DNA of 64,000 nt from NCBI GenBank assembly GCA_036273855.1, contig DASUGU010000004.1:1-64000 (forward strand), written 5' to 3'. Made by a program: the position numbers and the translations under genes. This document shows positions 51,165 through 59,046 of this stretch, one piece after another; position 1 is the stretch's first letter; each line of letters opens with the position of its first letter. The notes under the pieces are model-generated. The model was not told where the DNA came from, did not search any database, and was given only the letters and a program-made list of their open reading frames with translations. This stretch comes from DATEPR01 sp036273855 (GTDB lineage: Bacteria; Actinomycetota; Actinomycetes; Mycobacteriales; Pseudonocardiaceae).

Positions 51165-52174
51165 GGTTGCATCACCTGAACACCTCCTCCGTCGGCGGAC
51201 GCGACGATGACGCGCCCGCTGGCCGGATCGACAGCCACCGAGTTCGGTTGCTGGACGGTGGGCAGTCGGTATTTCAACACCGGCTGGCTGCCGGTGAGCT
51301 GGTAGCCGATCACTTCGTTGAGCTTGGTCGCGGTGACCCAGGCGATGTGGCGAGTGGTGTCGACCGCGATGCCGTAGGGCACGCCGGGGGCCGGCGCGGA
51401 CTGTCGCTCGAGGACCGGGTTGGCGGAGAACGCGAGAAGTTGGCCGGTGCGGGTGTCGGTGACCAGTACCCGGCCGAAGCCGTCGACGGCGGCGTTGGTG
51501 GCGCCCTGGCCGGCCCGCAGGCCGGCGCCGATGGAGCCGGCGACGGCGTTGACGTCGAACACGGCGGAGCGGATCCGGTCGAGCATGACGGTCCTGCCGC
51601 CGGTGACCAGGATCTGCTCGGGGTTGACCTCGCCGGTGATGCTGCCGGTCACCTTGGTGCCGACGACTTCGTCGATGGCGTGTCGCGTCGGGACGGTGAC
51701 CAGGATCTTGTTGTCGAACAGGGCCGCGCTGGTCGGTCCACCGGGGATCTTCACCACACGTGTGATGGCCGCGCGCAGGATGCCGATCTCGACGAGTTCG
51801 TTCGCGCCGGCGACCGGTGCGAGCAGCGGCCCGCCTGCCTGGGCGTAGCTCAGGTGGGTCACGACGCCGGGCAGCGGCACCACGACCGGGGTCGCCTGGG
51901 GGTCGTCCAGCGACAGGAACTCCACCTGGGCGGGCTTCTGGATCGCGACGGCGAACGTGCGGGACCGGGGGTCGACGGCGATGGCCGTCACCGGTCCGGC
52001 GACGGACACGACGGTTCCGTCAGGCTTGGCCGAGGGCGGCGGGGAGACCGCCGGTGTGGCCGCGACCAGGGTCGGTGCTGCTTGCAGGTCGTCCTGGGAC
52101 TGGGTGCCGGAACATCCGGCGAGCACCAGCATGCCTATCGAGGCTGTGGTGATCAGTCCAACCCGTCGTAGCAA
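51161..52174 (-). CDS. Beta-propeller lipoprotein, LppL-like
   Basis: A TTG at 52174 is chosen because CCGGAGG stands eight bases before it and it gives a proper lipoprotein signal: LLRRVGLITTASIGMLVLAG followed by C. Longer frames have no signal at their N-terminus. The mature 310 residues are repeats of propeller blades (VTAIAVDPRSRTFAVA, PYGIAVDTTRHIAWVT, PNSVAVDPASGRVIVAS), as in YncE-like proteins. It sits on the outer face of the membrane. The linkage with DUF5703 and M20 matches the lppL area of mycobacteria, by recollection. Confidence 0.8.
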   Translation of the reverse strand: MLRRVGLITTASIGMLVLAGCSGTQSQDDLQAAPTLVAATPAVSPPPSAKPDGTVVSVAGPVTAIAVDPRSRTFAVAIQKPAQVEFLSLDDPQATPVVVPLPGVVTHLSYAQAGGPLLAPVAGANELVEIGILRAAITRVVKIPGGPTSAALFDNKILVTVPTRHAIDEVVGTKVTGSITGEVNPEQILVTGGRTVMLDRIRSAVFDVNAVAGSIGAGLRAGQGATNAAVDGFGRVLVTDTRTGQLLAFSANPVLERQSAPAPGVPYGIAVDTTRHIAWVTATKLNEVIGYQLTGSQPVLKYRLPTVQQPNSVAVDPASGRVIVASADGGGVQVMQP

Positions 52175-52280
52175 CCCGTTTACCTCCGGATCCGTCGGCG
52201 TTCCACCAGCATCCACGAAGTGGCCGCTTTGGTCACCCCCGGATACCCGTCCGGACGCCGTGTCGCGGGATCCGGATCGG

Positions 52281-53258
52281 TCAACCGAGGCGGCGTTCGG
52301 GATAGCCGAGTTCGATGTCGCTGACATCATCCAACGCCGCGCGTATGGCCGGCGGGAGTGTCAGGTCTTCGGCGGCCAGCGACCCGGTGAGTTGGGCGGT
52401 GTCGCGGGCGCCGACGACGGGTGCGACGACGCCGGGCCGGTCGCGGACCCAGGCCAGGGCGACGGCCAGGGGTGAGGTGCCCAGGCCGTCGGCGGCGGTG
52501 ACGACGGCTTCGACGATGCGGGCGGCGCGTTCGGTGCGGTGTTGTTCGACGTAGGGCGCGAAGTGCTGGGAGGCGCCCCGGGAGTCGGCGGGGGTGCTGC
52601 CCCGGTACTTGCCGGTGAGCACTCCCCTGCCCAGCGGTGCCCAGGGCAGCAGGCCGATGTCGTGCTGGTGGGCGGCGGGTACGACCTCGCGTTCGATGCC
52701 GCGTTCCAGCAGCGAGTACTCGACCTGGGTGGACACCAGGCGGGTGCGGCCGGGCACGGCGCACTGCCAGGTGGCGGCGGTGCCCAGTTGCCAGCCGGTG
52801 TAGTTGGACACGCCGGCGTAGCGGATCTTGCCGCTGGCCAGGGCGGCGTCCACCGCGGCCAGCGTCTCCTCGATGGGGACGTTGACGTCCCAGGCGTGCA
52901 GTTGCCACAGGTCGATGTGGTCGACGGCGAGGCGGCGCAGCGAGCCCTCCAGGGCGGCCAGCAGCGCGACCCGGGAGGCACCGCCGCCGAACGGGCCGTT
53001 GTGCCGCCGGGCGACGGCCTTGGTGGCGATGATCACGTCGTCGCGGTTGACGACGTCGCCGACGAGCACGCCGAGGATGCGTTCGCTCTCGCCGTCGGCG
53101 TACACGTCGGCGGTGTCCACCAGCGTGCCGCCCGCGTCGACGAACGCGACGAGCTGGTTGGTCGCCTCGCCGGCGTCCGTGTCCACTCCCCAGGACATGG
53201 TGCCCAGGGCCATGCGGGAGACCCGCAGGCCGCTGTGACCGAGGTGTCGCTGTTCCAC
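52281..53258 (-). CDS. Aldo/keto reductase
   Basis: About 325 residues, TIM-barrel NADPH-dependent oxidoreductase. It shows LGTMSWGVDTD, the catalytic Asp/Tyr in VDTADVYADGESE, the lysine in VIIATKAVA, His in DLWQLHAWD and cofactor residues in VVAPVVGARDTAQL. GTG 53258 (VEQRHLG) gives the usual N-terminus; a start at 53288 adds ten residues. Substrate unknown. It is divergent from the LLM gene. Confidence 0.88.
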   Translation of the reverse strand: MEQRHLGHSGLRVSRMALGTMSWGVDTDAGEATNQLVAFVDAGGTLVDTADVYADGESERILGVLVGDVVNRDDVIIATKAVARRHNGPFGGGASRVALLAALEGSLRRLAVDHIDLWQLHAWDVNVPIEETLAAVDAALASGKIRYAGVSNYTGWQLGTAATWQCAVPGRTRLVSTQVEYSLLERGIEREVVPAAHQHDIGLLPWAPLGRGVLTGKYRGSTPADSRGASQHFAPYVEQHRTERAARIVEAVVTAADGLGTSPLAVALAWVRDRPGVVAPVVGARDTAQLTGSLAAEDLTLPPAIRAALDDVSDIELGYPERRLG

Positions 53259-53409
53259 GACGCGGAGCCTACGGTGTTGGCTGGTCATGGTCCTGGTAAC
53301 CGCGCCACCACGATCATTCGATCTAGGGAATCTTTGTCATTGTGGCTTCAGTGGCGACCGAAACCAGTACCTTCGGCACGGCTGCGCACACATCAACTAA
53401 GGTCCGACC

Positions 53410-54462
53410 GTGCGACTTGGGCTGAACCTAGGTTATTGGGGCGCTGGGAACGACGCGGCGAACCTGGAGCTGGCGAAGGAGGCCGACCGGCTCGGCTACT
53501 CCGTGGTGTGGGCCGCGGAGGCCTACGGGTCGGACGTGCCGACGGTGTTGGCGTGGGTGGCCGCGCAGACGACGCGGGTCGACGTGGGCAGCGCGATCCT
53601 GCAGATCCCGGCGCGGTCGCCCGCGATGACGGCGATGACGGCGGCGACGTTGGACACGTTGTCGGGTGGCCGGTTCCGGTTGGGGTTGGGGGTGTCGGGG
53701 CCGCAGGTGTCGGAGGGTTGGCACGGGGTGCGGTTCGATCGGCCGTTGGCGCGGACGCGGGAGTACGCGGACATCGTGCGGATGGCGTTGCGTCGGGAGC
53801 GGGTGCGCTACGACGGGCAGACGTACCAGTTGCCGTTGCCGGACGGTCCGGGGAAGGCGTTAAAGCTGACGGTGCATCCGGTGCGGGAGCGGATTCCGCT
53901 GTATCTGGCGTCGGTGGGGCCGAAGAACCTGGAGTTGACCGGGGAGATCGCGGACGGGTGGTTGGCGATCTTCTTCTCGCCGGATTTCGCTCCGGAGCAG
54001 TTGGCGCGGATCGCTGCCGGTCGGGCGAAGGTGGGTGCGTCGTTGGAGGGGTTCGACGTGGTGCCGACGATGCCGTTGGTGGTGGGTGAGGACTGGCGGG
54101 TGTGTGCGGACGCGGTGCGGCCGTATGCGGCGTTGTACGTGGGTGGGATGGGGAGTCGGGAGCGGAATTTCTACAACGAGATGGCGTGTCGGATGGGGTT
54201 CGAGGCGGCGGCGGCTGAGGTGCAGGAGCGGTATCTGGCTCGGGATTATGTGGGTGCGATGGCGGCGGTGCCGTTGGAGTTCCTGGATGCGACGTCGTTG
54301 TTGGGGCCGGTGGAGCGGGTGGCGGAGAAGATGCGGGTGTTGGCGGAGGTGGGTGTGACGACGTTGACGGTGTCGTTTCCGGCGCAGGACGGTCCGGGTG
54401 GTCAGGTGGGGGCGTTGCGGTCGGCGGTGGCGGCGTTGGATGCGGCTGGTGTGGGTGGTTGA
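53410..54462 (+). CDS. LLM-class F420-dependent oxidoreductase
   Basis: 350 residues with the luciferase-like barrel (LGLNLGYWGAG, EADRLGYSVVWAAEAYGSD, ILQIPARSPAMTAM, DTLSGGRFRLGLGVSGPQV). The pattern is that of the actinobacterial LLM F420 subfamily (TIGR03559-like). It transfers hydride between coenzyme F420 and an unknown substrate. It is followed 22 bases later by the phosphomutase, a pairing that is conserved. From about 53.6 kb on its coding strand becomes unusually G/T-rich. Confidence 0.9.
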   Translation: MRLGLNLGYWGAGNDAANLELAKEADRLGYSVVWAAEAYGSDVPTVLAWVAAQTTRVDVGSAILQIPARSPAMTAMTAATLDTLSGGRFRLGLGVSGPQVSEGWHGVRFDRPLARTREYADIVRMALRRERVRYDGQTYQLPLPDGPGKALKLTVHPVRERIPLYLASVGPKNLELTGEIADGWLAIFFSPDFAPEQLARIAAGRAKVGASLEGFDVVPTMPLVVGEDWRVCADAVRPYAALYVGGMGSRERNFYNEMACRMGFEAAAAEVQERYLARDYVGAMAAVPLEFLDATSLLGPVERVAEKMRVLAEVGVTTLTVSFPAQDGPGGQVGALRSAVAALDAAGVGG

Positions 54463-54484
54463 TCGGGTTCCGTAGGCTCGTGTC

Positions 54485-55195
54485 GTGGCTACGGTGATTT
54501 TGTTGCGGCATGCCCGGTCGAGTGCGAACGGGGCGGGGGTGTTGGCTGGTCGGACGCCGGGTGTGGCGTTGGACGATGGTGGGTTGAAGCAGGCGGCGGG
54601 GTTGGTGGCCCGGTTGGCGGGAGTGCCGGTGGCGGCTGTGGTGTCGTCGCCGTTGCGGCGGTGTCGGCAGACGGTGGGGCCGTTGGTGGCTGATCGTGGG
54701 TTGTCGGTGGTGTCGGATGGCCGGTTGGCTGAGGTGGATTACGGGGAGTGGACGGGTCGGAAGTTGTCGTCGTTGGTGAAGGAGCCGTTGTGGCGGGTGG
54801 TGCAGGCGCATCCGTCGGCGGCGGTGTTTCCGGGTGGTGAGGGTTTGGCTGGGGTGCAGGCGCGGGCGGTGGCGGCGGTGCGGGCGCATGGTGAGCGGGT
54901 GATCGCGGAGCATGGGGCGGAGGCGGTGTGGGTGGTGTGTAGTCATGGGGATGTGATCAAGGCTGTGTTGGCTGATGCGTTGGGTGTGCATCTGGATTCG
55001 TTTCAGCGGATCGTGGTGGATCCGTGTTCGGTGTCGGTGGTGCGGTATACGGATACGCGGCCGTTCGTGTTGCGGGTGAATGACACGGGTGGGGATTTGT
55101 CGGGGTTGGTGCCGCCGAAGCCGAAGGCGAAGGGGCGGTCGCGGAGGACGGTGTCTAGTTCGGATGCGGTGGTGGGTGGTTCTACGGGGGTTTAG
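54485..55195 (+). CDS. Histidine phosphatase (MSMEG_4193-like phosphomutase family)
   Basis: 236 residues. The RHG motif is ILLRHARSSAN, the second catalytic His is in VVCSHGDVIKAVL, and Arg/Glu residues occur in SSPLRRCRQT and EVDYGEW. The family is annotated as putative phosphomutase; actual substrate unknown. In most actinobacteria a DUF3090 gene and a SCO1664-like gene follow directly. Here the next frame is a convergent integrase whose stop is one base away, so the usual neighbours are displaced or lost. Confidence 0.88.
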   Translation: MATVILLRHARSSANGAGVLAGRTPGVALDDGGLKQAAGLVARLAGVPVAAVVSSPLRRCRQTVGPLVADRGLSVVSDGRLAEVDYGEWTGRKLSSLVKEPLWRVVQAHPSAAVFPGGEGLAGVQARAVAAVRAHGERVIAEHGAEAVWVVCSHGDVIKAVLADALGVHLDSFQRIVVDPCSVSVVRYTDTRPFVLRVNDTGGDLSGLVPPKPKAKGRSRRTVSSSDAVVGGSTGV

Positions 55196-55196
55196 T

Positions 55197-56369
55197 TTAG
55201 AGGCCGAGTTTGGTGACGGCGTTGTCGTCGAGTGGGTTGGCGGTGCGGATGTAGCGGTGGACGGTGGTGGGGTTGGTCCAGCGGCCTTGGCGCATGATTT
55301 CGCGGTCGCTGGCGCCGCCGAGGGCGGCTTGGGTGGCGAAGCCGGCGCGCAGGGAGTGGCCGGCGAAGTCGGCTGGGTCGTGGCCGGCGCGGTGTGCGTA
55401 GCGTTTGACGAGTTCGCCGACGGCGCGGCCGCTGATGGGGGTGGTGGCGATGTGGCCGTGGCGGTTGATGGCGGGGAAGAGTGGTTGGTCGGGGATGGTG
55501 GGTGGGGTGTGGTGGTGGCAGCGGTGGATGTCGGTGGGGTGGGGGTGGTCGAGGATGTCGCGGATGGTGTGTTCGGGGTGGGCGGCGAGGATGTCGAGCC
55601 AGTTGGCGTGGGCGCAGATGGGGCAGGTGTCGGGTCGGTCGCCTCGGGGTAGGGCGATGTGTTGTTCTTTCGCGCCGGTGGGGTCGGTTTTGGTGGTGTT
55701 GAGGTTGATGATGAGTAGTGGTTCGCCGGTGCGGTGGTCGGTGTGGGTGTGGACGTCGTTGGTGGTGATGGCGGCGAGTTCGGTGCGGCGGAGGGCGCCT
55801 GCGAAGCCGACGAGCAGTAGGAGGGTGTCGCGGCGGCGGGTGGTGCCGGTGGGCCAGGTGTCGTCGGGTCGGTGGGCGAGCATGTCGGTGAGGGTGTGCA
55901 GGAGGATGGGGCGTTTGCGGTGGGGTTGGGTGTTGCGGGCGCGGCGGATGCCGCGGAGGGTGAGTCGGACGACGTCGGTGCGGGTGGGGGAGGGTAGGCC
56001 GGCGGCGGCGTGGATGGCGGCGATGGCGGCGGCTTTGCGGTCGAGGGTGGTGGGGGCGTAGCGCCAGCCGGTGGTGGTGTGTTGGTCGGCGGCGTCGGCG
56101 AGGTAGACGGCGATGTCGAGTGGGTCGGCGGGGAGTGCGGTGTGGCCGTGGGTGTCGCACCAGGTGACCCAGGTGTGCCAGTCGGTGCGGTAGGCGCGGA
56201 CGGTGTTGGTGGCTTGGGAGTGGGTGAGGTAGCGGGTGAGTGCGTCGGCTTGGTGGTCGGGGTAGCGGGCGCGGGCGGTGGTGAGTTGGGTGGTGTCGAT
56301 GAGGACGCTGCGGGTGGTGCGGTCGAGTGCGGTGTTGACTTCGGTGGGTAGGTGGTCGCGCAGCGTCAT
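55197..56369 (-). CDS. Second tyrosine recombinase
   Basis: 390 residues from ATG 56369. N-terminal core-binding domain (SQATNTVRAYRTDWHTWVTW), then catalytic residues: Arg in FAGALRRTELAAI, the HSLRAGFATQAALGG box (His-x-x-Arg), a GRWTN in place of the GH motif and the nucleophile in TVHRYIRTA. A Cys/His patch (CPICAHANW, HRCHHH) in an insert may bind zinc. The coding strand is strongly C-rich. Stop codon abuts that of the phosphomutase. Probably the recombinase of a small mobile insertion or a domesticated integron-like enzyme. Confidence 0.88.
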   Translation of the reverse strand: MTLRDHLPTEVNTALDRTTRSVLIDTTQLTTARARYPDHQADALTRYLTHSQATNTVRAYRTDWHTWVTWCDTHGHTALPADPLDIAVYLADAADQHTTTGWRYAPTTLDRKAAAIAAIHAAAGLPSPTRTDVVRLTLRGIRRARNTQPHRKRPILLHTLTDMLAHRPDDTWPTGTTRRRDTLLLLVGFAGALRRTELAAITTNDVHTHTDHRTGEPLLIINLNTTKTDPTGAKEQHIALPRGDRPDTCPICAHANWLDILAAHPEHTIRDILDHPHPTDIHRCHHHTPPTIPDQPLFPAINRHGHIATTPISGRAVGELVKRYAHRAGHDPADFAGHSLRAGFATQAALGGASDREIMRQGRWTNPTTVHRYIRTANPLDDNAVTKLGL

Positions 56370-56437
56370 GTGTCCATGATGGCGGGACGGGTCGATGTGG
56401 CGCGCCGCGACACCGCGGCGTGCCACATCTGGTTGAT

Positions 56438-56800
56438 CTACTTGGTGGCGTGGGTGAAGCCGGCGGGCGGTGTGGGCCACAGGGATGCGGGGGCCTGGTC
56501 GCGGGCGACCTGCCATTGGAAGGTGGACACGGTGGTCTGTCCGTAGGCGGTTTGGGTGGTCTTGACGGGTAGTGCGGTGGCCTTGCTGATCCACATGGTG
56601 TTGATGACGTGGTGGTCGCTGGTGGTCAGGACGCGGTAGCTCGGTTGGCCGTCGACGGTTTCGGGCCACGGTTCCGGTGAGGGTGTGCGTGTAGGTGATG
56701 TCGACGGACTTGTCCTGGCTGTGGCCGGTGGCGGCCAGTTGGTCGGCGTCGAGGGCGTTGCCGAAGGCGGGCGCGGGGTCGACCGGTCCGGCGGTCAGGC
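56438..56800 (-). pseudogene. Decayed exported-protein gene
   Basis: Two pieces of one protein lie in different frames. Upstream piece: AFGNALDADQLAATGHSQDK, then DITYTHTLTGTV. After a frame change near 56675: ETVDGQPSYRVLTTSDHHV, MWISKATALPVKTTQTAYGQ, ending LWPTPPAGFTHATK. The N-terminal half and any signal peptide are missing. The beta-strand-rich style is like LolA/RseB-type lipoproteins, a weak guess. It lies between the recombinase and the DJ-1 gene, and fits past recombination here. Confidence 0.5.
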
Positions 56801-57370
56801 GGGTTGCATGGGGAAGGGCGGCTGCGGGTCGTATTCGATTTGGCGTTGGACGTGTTGGGCGGTGGCCTGGTCGGTGAGGTGGGCGGCGAGGGTGAGGGCC
56901 ATGTCGATGCCGGCGGAGACGCCGGCGCCGGTGACGTATTTGCCGTCGATGACGACGCGTTGGCGGGTGGGGATGGCGCCGTGGTCGGCGAGTTGGTCGA
57001 TGGAGCTCCAGTGGGTGGTGGCGTGGCGGCCGGTGAGGAGGCCGGCGGCGGCGAGGATGAGGGAGCCGGTGCAGACGGAGGTGGTCCAGGTGCTGGTGGT
57101 GTCGGCGGTGTGGAACCATTGGTGGACGGGGCCGTCGGTGAGGTGGAGGGCTTTGCCTGGTCCGCCGGGGACGACGATCACGTCGGGGTGGGGGATCTCG
57201 TCGAGGGTGTGGTCGACGTGCAGGGCGAGTCCTCGGGTGTCGGCGCGGACGGGTCCGGTGTGTTCGCCGACGGTGACGGTCTGGGCGTCGGGGAGTCGGG
57301 AGAGGACTTCGTAGGGTCCGACGGCGTCGAGGACGGCGAGGCGCTCGTAGAGGAGGATGGCGATCTGCAT
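56795..57370 (-). CDS. DJ-1/PfpI-family protein
   Basis: 191 residues. The nucleophile elbow is in TTSVCTGSLILAAAGLL (about residues 96-112), with VVPGGPGKAL before it and THWSSIDQLADHG after. It resembles isonitrile hydratase/InhA-like members of the GATase1 group. It is the second gene after a GlxA-type regulator (13 bases apart), whose N-terminal domain is similar. AAAGGA precedes the start. Confidence 0.85.
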   Translation of the reverse strand: MQIAILLYERLAVLDAVGPYEVLSRLPDAQTVTVGEHTGPVRADTRGLALHVDHTLDEIPHPDVIVVPGGPGKALHLTDGPVHQWFHTADTTSTWTTSVCTGSLILAAAGLLTGRHATTHWSSIDQLADHGAIPTRQRVVIDGKYVTGAGVSAGIDMALTLAAHLTDQATAQHVQRQIEYDPQPPFPMQPA

Positions 57371-57382
57371 GGTGGTGTCCTT

Positions 57383-58321
57383 TCAGAATCTGCGTCGGTA
57401 TTCGGCGGGTGAGGTGCCGAGGGTGCGGTGGAAGGCGCGGCGCATGGCTTCGGTGGTGTGGTAGCCGCTGTGGCGGGCGACGTGGTCGATGGGGTGGTCG
57501 GTGTCCTCGAGCAGGCGGCGGGCGGTTTCCAGGCGGGTGTGGTCGACGTACTGGCCCGGGGTGGCGCCGGTTTCGGCGGTGAAGGCGCGGGCGAACTGGC
57601 GGGGTGAGAGGTTGGCGCGTTCGGCGAGGGTGTGGACGGTGAGGTCGGCGTCGGGGTGGTCGGTGATCCATTGTTGGACGTCGCGCAGGGGTGCGCGGTG
57701 GGCGGTGTGGGTGCGTAGTGGTGCGGTGAACTGGGTTTGGTTGCCGGGGCGGCGGAGGAACACGACGAGTTCGCGGGCGACGGCGAGGGCGGTGTCGCGG
57801 TCGTGGTCGTCTTCGACGAGGGCGAGTGCGAGGTCGATGCCGCTGGTGACGCCGGCTGAGGTGATGACGTTGCCGTCGCGCAGGTAGAGGGGTTGCGGGT
57901 CGACGGTGAGGTCGGGGTGTTGTCGGGCGAGTTGGTCGCAGTGTGCCCAGTGGGTGGTGACGGTGCGGCCGGGCAGGAGGCCGGCGGCGGCGAGCAGGAA
58001 GGCGCCGGTGCAGACGGAGACGAGCCGGTCGGCGGTGGTGGCGTGGTGGCGGAGCCAGTGGACGAGGTGGGGTTGGGGTTGGCGGGTGCCGGGTCCGCCG
58101 GGGACGACGAGGGTGTTGGCGGGTGGTGCGGCGGCGAGGTGGGTGTCGGGGGTGATGGTGAGGCCGCTGCTGGTGTGGACGGGTCGGCCGTCGTGGGTGG
58201 CGGTGGTGGTGCGGTAGGCGGTTGTGCCGGTCACGGCGTTGGCGGTGGTGAACACCTCGAGTGGGCCGGTGACGTCGAGGCTCTGCACGTTGTCGAACAG
58301 GGTGATCAGCACGGTGTGCAC
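57383..58321 (-). CDS. GlxA-type regulator (DJ-1 domain plus AraC helix-turn-helix)
   Basis: 312 residues. Residues 1-180 form a DJ-1/PfpI domain (VVPGGPGTRQP, VSVCTGAFLLAAAGLLPGRT, THWAHCDQLA). The C-terminal ~110 residues are an AraC DNA-binding domain with two helix-turn-helix motifs (LSPRQFARAFTAETGATPG, ARHSGYHTTEAMRRAFHRTL). It likely controls the DJ-1 gene downstream, and perhaps the divergent TetR/monooxygenase genes. Confidence 0.88.
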   Translation of the reverse strand: MHTVLITLFDNVQSLDVTGPLEVFTTANAVTGTTAYRTTTATHDGRPVHTSSGLTITPDTHLAAAPPANTLVVPGGPGTRQPQPHLVHWLRHHATTADRLVSVCTGAFLLAAAGLLPGRTVTTHWAHCDQLARQHPDLTVDPQPLYLRDGNVITSAGVTSGIDLALALVEDDHDRDTALAVARELVVFLRRPGNQTQFTAPLRTHTAHRAPLRDVQQWITDHPDADLTVHTLAERANLSPRQFARAFTAETGATPGQYVDHTRLETARRLLEDTDHPIDHVARHSGYHTTEAMRRAFHRTLGTSPAEYRRRF

Positions 58322-58387
58322 GGCTTCGATGGTGGCTCGGCCGGCGGGGTGGCAGCAAGGACGAATGTCCCACCTTTTCTGACATTC

Positions 58388-58417
58388 TGCGTGCTACGCA
58401 CTTTTGCGTGGCACGCA
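58388..58417 (+). promoter_or_regulatory. Two tandem 13-bp palindromic operators
   Basis: TGCGTGCTACGCA (58388-58400) and TGCGTGGCACGCA (58405-58417) are near-perfect palindromes 17 bases apart, starting 50 bases before the TetR gene. They sit between the divergent GlxA-type and TetR genes. The size and position are as expected for autoregulation by a TetR dimer pair. Confidence 0.6.
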
Positions 58418-58437
58418 GGTTTTGCTACGGTGGGGTC

Positions 58438-59046
58438 GTGGGACTGCGGGAGCGCAAGAAGCTGGCCACCCGGCAGGCGTTGAGCTGGGCGGCGATCTCG
58501 CTGGCGGTGCAACGGGGCCTGGACAACGTGCGGGTGGAGGACATCGCGGCTGCGGCCGGGGTGTCGCCGCGCACGTTCAACAACTATTTCGCCAGCAAGC
58601 AGGAGGCGATCTGCTCGGTCACGGTGGACCGGGCCGAGCTGGTCGGCGACACCCTGCTGGCCCGCCCGGCCGACGAACCGCTGGCCGAGGCGTTGCTGGC
58701 GGCGATGGTGGCGCACTACCGGCCGGCGGGCGAACTGGACCGGCAGTGGGTGACCGCGACCCAGTTGATCTACGCGTCGCCCGCGTTGCGCGGTGAGGCG
58801 ATGCGGGCCGCCGTGGCGACCGAGGAACGGTTGGCGGCCGCGGTGGCGCGACGCTGTGGTCTGGACGTGGAACGGGACATGTTCCCGATGGTGGTGGCGA
58901 CGGTCGCGACGGGTGCGGCGCGGACGGGGGTGCGGCACTGGATGCGGTCGGGCACCACGGAGCCGATCACCGACGTGATCGCGGCGGCCATCCGGATGGC
59001 ACTGGCAGGTATGGAGAACTCAGGGGGAGATCATGGACAACGTTGA
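58438..59046 (+). CDS. TetR-family repressor
   Basis: 202 residues from GTG 58438 (GLRERKKLATRQAL), in keeping with the usual short N-terminus. The helix-turn-helix is VRVEDIAAAAGVSPRTFNNY, followed by FASKQEAICS. The C-terminal ligand-binding part is helical without known ligand. It overlaps the FAD monooxygenase gene by 14 bases, so it probably represses it through the paired palindromes upstream. Confidence 0.88.
   Translation: MGLRERKKLATRQALSWAAISLAVQRGLDNVRVEDIAAAAGVSPRTFNNYFASKQEAICSVTVDRAELVGDTLLARPADEPLAEALLAAMVAHYRPAGELDRQWVTATQLIYASPALRGEAMRAAVATEERLAAAVARRCGLDVERDMFPMVVATVATGAARTGVRHWMRSGTTEPITDVIAAAIRMALAGMENSGGDHGQR

Noticed and set aside
53393..54991. Minus-strand 532-residue Pro/Ser/Thr-rich frame
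   Set aside because: It lies opposite the LLM oxidoreductase and phosphomutase genes, which have clear motifs. Its low complexity reflects the G/T-rich opposite strand.
55197..58385. A 1,062-residue frame on the minus strand
   Set aside because: Only the last 390 residues are a recombinase. The rest lies over the DJ-1, GlxA-type and decayed genes in another frame, with His/Arg/Pro-rich filler typical for high-GC DNA.
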